Position numbers and translations under genes: made by a program. The notes beneath the pieces were generated by a model that was given only the letters and a program-made list of their open reading frames with translations, did no database searches and had not been told where the DNA came from. Shown here piece by piece: positions 6,329-9,071 of a stretch of DNA of 9,071 nucleotides (the stretch's first letter is position 1; each line of letters begins with the position of its first letter). The stretch is from an uncultured Amaricoccus sp. (GTDB lineage: Bacteria > Pseudomonadota > Alphaproteobacteria > Rhodobacterales > Rhodobacteraceae), in NCBI RefSeq assembly GCF_937891315.1, contig NZ_CALAGI010000041.1, positions 1 through 9,071 of the forward strand. The letters run 5' to 3'.

Positions 6329-6907
6329 ATGGGTATGTCGGTCAACGAGGCTTCGGCGGTACTGCGCGAGGCGACGCGCGAAACCATCCGCAAGCGCGCG
6401 ATCTGGTTTCTGGTTCAGGGCGCCCTGCTGGTGGTCGCCGGTCTCGTCGCGCTGGTGGCACCGCTGTTCGCCTCGACCTTCTTCATCGTGTTTCTGGGCT
6501 GGCTGCTGATCATCGCCGGCATCGGTCAGGCGATCGGGCTGATCGGCGCGACCCGGGTGCACTATTTCTGGCTTCAGCTCATCTCGGCCGCGCTCGCCGC
6601 CCTGGTTGGCTGGATGCTGGTCTCGCGGCCCGAGGCCGGGCTTTTCGCCGCGGCGCTGCTGATGGTGGTCTATTTCATGGTCGACGGCATCCAGCGCCTG
6701 GTCTTCGCGCTGATGATCCGGCCGATGAAGAACTGGGGCTGGATGGTGGCGAGCGGCGTGACCGGCATCGTGCTGGCGCTGATCCTCGCGGCGAACCTGC
6801 CCGACGCGGCCGGCTGGCTGATCGGCGTGCTGCTCGGGATCGAGCTCATCGCCGTCGGCTCGGCGATGGCCTACCTGGCCTGGGACGTCCGGCGCGCGAC
6901 GGCGTGA
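6329..6907 (+). CDS. HdeD-family (DUF308) integral membrane protein
   Basis: 192 residues with about six membrane segments, near 25-45, 50-72, 81-99, 104-128, 138-156 and 162-184. A short basic amphipathic N-terminus (RETIRKRAIWF) precedes the first, and a small charged tail (WDVRRATA) follows the last. The pattern of GLVALVAP followed by a LGWLLIIAGIGQ helix and a paired-helix repeat is typical of the HdeD family. This is named after the E. coli acid-resistance island protein, but in other bacteria the function is mostly unproven. GGAGG at 6317-6321 lies 7 nt before the ATG at 6329. A second ATG two codons on is a possible but less well-spaced start. It sits 92 nt downstream of the lipoprotein pair and may be a separate unit. 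It converges with the YecR-like gene across a palindromic hairpin. Confidence 0.85.
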   Translation: MGMSVNEASAVLREATRETIRKRAIWFLVQGALLVVAGLVALVAPLFASTFFIVFLGWLLIIAGIGQAIGLIGATRVHYFWLQLISAALAALVGWMLVSRPEAGLFAAALLMVVYFMVDGIQRLVFALMIRPMKNWGWMVASGVTGIVLALILAANLPDAAGWLIGVLLGIELIAVGSAMAYLAWDVRRATA

Positions 6908-6926
6908 CCCGGCGCGCTCCGCCCTG

Positions 6927-6944
6927 TCGCGGCGCGCGCCGCGA
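6927..6944. terminator. Perfect 18-bp palindrome between convergent genes
   Basis: TCGCGGCGCGCGCCGCGA fills the end of the 37-bp gap between the HdeD-family gene and the YecR-like gene, abutting the latter's stop codon. As RNA it gives a 7-bp GC stem with a GCGC loop on either strand. It has no U-tract, so it is a bidirectional terminator-like hairpin rather than a canonical Rho-independent terminator. Confidence 0.5.
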
Positions 6945-7259
6945 TCAGCCCGAACAATCGTAGAAGCGGGTGACGACGGCGCGGGCGCATCGCCCGTGGA
7001 AATCGTAGATCTCGCAGGCCCGCTGGTCCCCGGCGAAATAGGCCGGGCCATCGTGGCCCCAGGCGTGACAGCGCTGGTCGGCGGTGTCGGCCGCCTCCTT
7101 CCAGTCCGGTTCGACCGGATTGTAGAGAAAGCGCGTCGAGGAGAGCGTGACGATGCCGTCCGCCTCGTTGCCACCGCTGACCCGCGGGGTGACCACCGGA
7201 CCGGTCGAAGCGCAGCCGGCCAGCAGCGCGAGGCAGAGGATCGAGAGCGTGGCGCGCAT
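6945..7259 (-). CDS. YecR-like lipoprotein
   Basis: 104 residues. The signal peptide MRATLSILCLALLAGC has lipobox LAGC at 13-16, predicting a lipid-anchored envelope protein. The mature part has the YecR-like pattern: an EADGIVTLS strand, PDWKEAADTADQRCHAWG, then AYFAGDQRACEIYDFHGRC and a closing VTRFYDC. The four mature cysteines (C64, C82, C91, C102) could form two disulfides. E. coli YecR is a flagellar-regulon lipoprotein of unknown function; nothing flagellar is seen here. The start at 7259 is set by the signal peptide, with only a weak GGA ahead of it. Upstream on the minus strand, TTGACC (7320-7315) could be a -35 box, but the matching -10 is poor. It converges with the HdeD-family gene and diverges from the small gene at 7415. 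Confidence 0.8.
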   Translation of the reverse strand: MRATLSILCLALLAGCASTGPVVTPRVSGGNEADGIVTLSSTRFLYNPVEPDWKEAADTADQRCHAWGHDGPAYFAGDQRACEIYDFHGRCARAVVTRFYDCSG

Positions 7260-7355
7260 GGCGGTTCCGAAACGGTGTTGCGATGCCAGAAGACTGCGCC
7301 CCGCGGCGCCTCCGGGTCAACGAATCGGTTATCAATGCGTTAACGGGCCGCCTGG

Positions 7356-7396
7356 GCCGCGGACTCGAATCGGAGACGCGGCTATGCTGCGCCGCG
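7356..7396 (+). promoter_or_regulatory. Two mutually exclusive hairpins ahead of the 58-residue gene
   Basis: GCCGCG (7356-7361) can pair with CGCGGC (7377-7382), with an inner CTC/GAG pairing at 7364-7366 and 7373-7375. The same CGCGGC can instead pair with GCCGCG at 7391-7396 around an 8-nt loop, 5 nt before the AGGAGG at 7402-7407. This could be a switchable leader, or chance in GC-rich DNA. It is only relevant if transcription starts upstream of 7356. The rest of the 155-bp gap holds a CGTTAACG palindrome (7338-7345) but no clear promoter. Confidence 0.25.
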
Positions 7397-7414
7397 GCAA
7401 CAGGAGGAGCCCGG

Positions 7415-7591
7415 ATGAAGAACCCGTTCATGAGCATGTGGCTGAGCGCGGCGAACAAGGCGGCGGGCATGGGGCGCGCCTACTGGAGCGCCGAGGCGCG
7501 CCGCCAGCAGGCGGCCTTCGTCAAGGGTCTGACCAAGGGTTTCGGCGCCACGCCGACCAAGCGCGCCACCCCGACCAGGCGGCGCAAGTAG
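7415..7591 (+). CDS. Small basic protein, 58 residues, function unknown
   Basis: The start is well supported: AGGAGG at 7402-7407, the best ribosome site in the window, lies 7 nt before ATG at 7415. The open frame extends further upstream, but without a ribosome site and with unlike composition. Residues 1-19 (MKNPFMSMWLSAANKAAGM) are rich in Met, Trp and Ala. Residues 20-45 look like an amphipathic helix (GRAYWSAEARRQQAAFVKGL). Residues 46-58 are basic and contain TPTKR and TPTRR in tandem. There is no cysteine, no signal-peptide cleavage site and no long membrane span. It could bind a membrane surface or a nucleic acid, but no motif supports either. It is followed at once by a strong hairpin, suggesting a single-gene transcript. 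Confidence 0.75.
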   Translation: MKNPFMSMWLSAANKAAGMGRAYWSAEARRQQAAFVKGLTKGFGATPTKRATPTRRRK

Positions 7592-7609
7592 GGCGGACCT
7601 CGGTCCGCC
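7592..7609 (+). terminator. GC-rich hairpin after the small protein gene
   Basis: GGCGGAC (7592-7598), tetraloop CTCG and GTCCGCC (7603-7609) form a perfect 7-bp stem that starts one base after the stop codon at 7589-7591. There is no U-run, so it may terminate weakly or protect the 3' end. A second small hairpin, GGGCA (7627-7631) with TGCCC (7635-7639), follows before truA. Confidence 0.5.
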
Positions 7610-7691
7610 TCGACGCCTGAGACGCGGGGCAGGGTGCCCACCTCCGAGCGCGGGCTTGGCAACGGGCGCCGTGCGCGATAGGGCGGGCGCC

Positions 7692-8456
7692 ATGCCACGT
7701 TACGCGCTGCGGATCGAGTATGACGGCCGGCCGTTCGCGGGCTGGCAGCGGCAGGCCGGGCAGCCGAGCGTTCAGGGCGCGCTGGAAGCCGCCGTGGCGC
7801 GGATCGCGCCGGGCGGCGCGGCGGTTCTCGGCGCGGGCCGGACCGACGCCGGCGTCCATGCCGAGGGGCAGGTCGCCCATCTCGACCTTGACCGCGACTG
7901 GGATCCGCTCCGGCTCTGCGCGGCGCTGAACGCGCATCTGCGACCCGATCCCGTCGCGGTGGTGGCGGCGGCGCGGGTGACGGAAGCGTTCCACGCCCGC
8001 TTCTCGGCGGTCGAGCGGGTCTATCGCTACCGTCTCGTCAGCCGCCGGGCGCCGCTGGTCGCGGATCGCGGCCGGGCCTGGCGGGTGAACAGCGCGCTCG
8101 ATCCCGGCGCCATGCGGGCCGGGGCGGCGCATCTGCTGGGGCGGCATGATTTCACCACCTTCCGCTCGTCGATGTGCCAAGCGAAAAGCCCGCTGCGCAC
8201 GCTCGACGCGCTGGAGGTGGAGGAGGTGGCCTATCCCGCCGGGCGCGAGATCCGCTTTCACCTGCGGGCGCGGTCCTTCCTGCACAATCAGGTGCGCGGC
8301 ATCGTCGGCACGCTGGAGCGGGTCGGCGCGGGCGCCTGGGCGCCGGACCGCGTCGCCGAGGCGCTGGCCGCCCGCGACCGGAGCGCCTGCGGTCCGGTCT
8401 GCCCGCCGGACGGTCTGACGCTGATGGCGGTGGGCTATCCGGCGGATCCCTTCTGA
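7692..8456 (+). CDS. truA: tRNA pseudouridine(38-40) synthase TruA
   Basis: TruA isomerises uridines 38, 39 and 40 in the anticodon arm of tRNAs to pseudouridine, in the cytoplasm. 254 residues, normal for the family. Visible hallmarks: the start MPRYALRIEYDG, FAGWQRQ (15-21), GAGRTDAGVHA with catalytic Asp52, FHARFSAVERVYRYRL, the HDFTTFRSS block and FLHNQVRGIVGTLERVGAG near the C-terminus. The ATG at 7692 is chosen because family members begin just before the YDG motif. An in-frame TTG at 7656 would add 12 residues unlike the family. The ribosome site is weak (GGGCGG, about 6 nt upstream). No convincing promoter is seen in 7610-7691, so it could be read from upstream. An intrinsic terminator follows at 8589-8613. 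Confidence 0.97.
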   Translation: MPRYALRIEYDGRPFAGWQRQAGQPSVQGALEAAVARIAPGGAAVLGAGRTDAGVHAEGQVAHLDLDRDWDPLRLCAALNAHLRPDPVAVVAAARVTEAFHARFSAVERVYRYRLVSRRAPLVADRGRAWRVNSALDPGAMRAGAAHLLGRHDFTTFRSSMCQAKSPLRTLDALEVEEVAYPAGREIRFHLRARSFLHNQVRGIVGTLERVGAGAWAPDRVAEALAARDRSACGPVCPPDGLTLMAVGYPADPF

Positions 8457-8545
8457 GCAGGGGTCCGGTCTGAGCTTGGGTTTGCGCGAAACTGGCTGAT
8501 TTCCGGGCAGTGGCCGGCGGGTCGGCGCTCGTTTTGCGTGGCGCG

Positions 8546-8575
8546 CTGGCATCCGGGGGCGTCCTCGTCTAGAAT
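8546..8575 (+). promoter_or_regulatory. Possible promoter between truA and the last gene
   Basis: CTGGCA (8546-8551) and TAGAAT (8570-8575) are separated by 18 bp and match the consensus at 4/6 and 5/6 positions. Transcription would begin near 8582 and meet the terminator at 8589-8613 almost at once, so expression of the gene at 8666 would need read-through. The rest of 8457-8545 shows nothing recognisable. Confidence 0.35.
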
Positions 8576-8588
8576 GCCGGGCGTACAG

Positions 8589-8613
8589 GTGCGCGGGGGC
8601 GCGCGCTTTTTTT
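8589..8613 (+). terminator. Rho-independent terminator downstream of truA
   Basis: GTGCGCG (8589-8595), loop GGGG and CGCGCGC (8600-8606) form a 7-bp stem with one G-U pair, followed directly by seven T (8607-8613). It would end the truA transcript after about 130 nt of untranslated sequence. It may also attenuate transcription from the putative promoter at 8546-8575. Confidence 0.8.
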
Positions 8614-8665
8614 GGGGTGTTGCCCGGTGGCCTTCCGTGCCCGCCGGAACGTGGTGGGAGCTCGG

Positions 8666-9071
8666 ATGTCACAGCAGGGCCAGTCGGCGTGGCTGAGAAA
8701 GCACGCCGCCGGGGCGGAGGGCTCCGGTTTCGACCTGCCCGCCTGGACCGACGCCGAGGTCGAGTCGGCGGGTCCGGTCGATATCGTGCCCGCCCGCCCG
8801 CGCGGCGCCGCGAAGCGGCCCGACATCCCGCGCGTCCAGATCCTCCCGACCCCGGTCCCCCCCGCCGGGATGGCCGGCGCCGAGAATCCCGACACCGAGG
8901 GTCATCGCCCGGAAATGCCCGTGGCGCCGTCCGCCGAAGGCCCCGCCGAGCGGACCGAACCAAGCTGGGCCGACATGCTCGACCCCCAGGCCCGCGAGGC
9001 GCGGCTGGCGGAGGCGCGCGCGCGGCGTGCCGAGGCCCTGGCCCGGCGGAGCGCGGGCGCGCCGGAGGAAG
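8666..9071 (+). CDS. Hypothetical protein, N-terminal part, Pro/Ala/Glu/Arg-rich (gene runs off the window)
   Basis: 135 codons are open from the ATG at 8666 to the window edge without a stop. GGGAG (8656-8660) lies 5 nt before the ATG. The protein begins MSQQGQSAWLRKHAAG, has no signal peptide or membrane segment, and is Pro-rich and probably disordered over residues 25-100 (PAWTDAEVES, ILPTPVPPAG). A short SWADMLDPQARE stretch (100-111) leads into an Ala/Glu/Arg helix (LAEARARRAEALARRS) that may be a coiled coil. I do not recognise the family from this part. It could be a cytoplasmic N-terminal extension of a larger protein. The coding call rests on the ribosome site, the open frame and G/C-ending codons. 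The frame is not long enough to exclude chance in GC-rich DNA. Confidence 0.65.
   Translation, partial: MSQQGQSAWLRKHAAGAEGSGFDLPAWTDAEVESAGPVDIVPARPRGAAKRPDIPRVQILPTPVPPAGMAGAENPDTEGHRPEMPVAPSAEGPAERTEPSWADMLDPQAREARLAEARARRAEALARRSAGAPEE

Noticed and set aside
6218..7174. Minus-strand frame of 318 codons opposite the HdeD-family gene.
   Set aside because: Arg/Asp/His-rich antisense product, while the plus strand encodes a coherent six-helix membrane protein with a good ribosome site.
7283..7414. Upstream extension of the 58-residue gene to an ATG at 7283.
   Set aside because: No ribosome site there, the added residues differ in composition, and AGGAGG at 7402-7407 clearly serves the ATG at 7415.
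7656..7691. In-frame TTG start for truA, 12 codons upstream.
   Set aside because: The extra residues do not resemble family members, which begin close to the YDG motif; no ribosome site precedes the TTG.
7521..8963. Minus-strand frame of 480 codons across truA and its downstream region.
   Set aside because: Arg/Pro-rich shadow of truA, crosses a canonical plus-strand terminator, and has no recognisable motif.

Overview
The window is GC-rich chromosomal DNA (third codon positions are mostly G or C) that looks alphaproteobacterial. Three things support this: a small-type PurL, a LysR regulator that closely resembles the LsrB/VtlR group of alphaproteobacteria, and a single-chain (fused) indolepyruvate:ferredoxin oxidoreductase of the type common in that class. 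The order cannot be resolved from the sequence alone. I see no insertion sequence, tRNA, rRNA, CRISPR array or phage gene.

Layout, left to right. (1) 1-378, minus: the N-terminal 126 codons of purL. (2) 379-614: an intergenic strip. On the minus strand it holds a good promoter (TTGTCG, 17 bp, TATATT), about 79 nt of non-coding sequence with an exposed CCUCCC motif, and a strong intrinsic terminator. I read this as a probable unannotated small RNA gene. (3) 615-1547, minus: an LsrB/VtlR-like LysR regulator. (4) 1548-1790: a relatively AT-rich divergent control region with a TATAAT box and palindromes. (5) 1791-5207, plus: the fused indolepyruvate:ferredoxin oxidoreductase, followed at short distances by two tandem paralogous lipoproteins (5215-5703 and 5727-6236) and then an HdeD-family membrane protein (6329-6907). 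(6) 6945-7259, minus: a convergent YecR-like lipoprotein. (7) 7415-7591, plus: a 58-residue basic small protein. (8) 7692-8456, plus: truA, followed by an intrinsic terminator. (9) 8666 to the window end, plus: an open Pro/Ala/Glu-rich reading frame of unknown function.

How the parts may work together. The LysR gene and the oxidoreductase diverge from one control region, the classic arrangement for a LysR regulator acting on its neighbour. The oxidoreductase would oxidatively decarboxylate aryl-pyruvates or other 2-oxoacids to acyl-CoA, with ferredoxin as electron acceptor. The two lipoproteins are close enough to be co-transcribed with it, but nothing links them to it biochemically. The most interesting point is the candidate small RNA just downstream of the regulator. 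In Brucella and Agrobacterium, VtlR proteins are known to activate small RNA genes of the AbcR type. Here a VtlR-like gene sits beside a small RNA candidate carrying a CU-rich motif, with a dyad centred near -52 of its predicted start. That regulatory link is inference.
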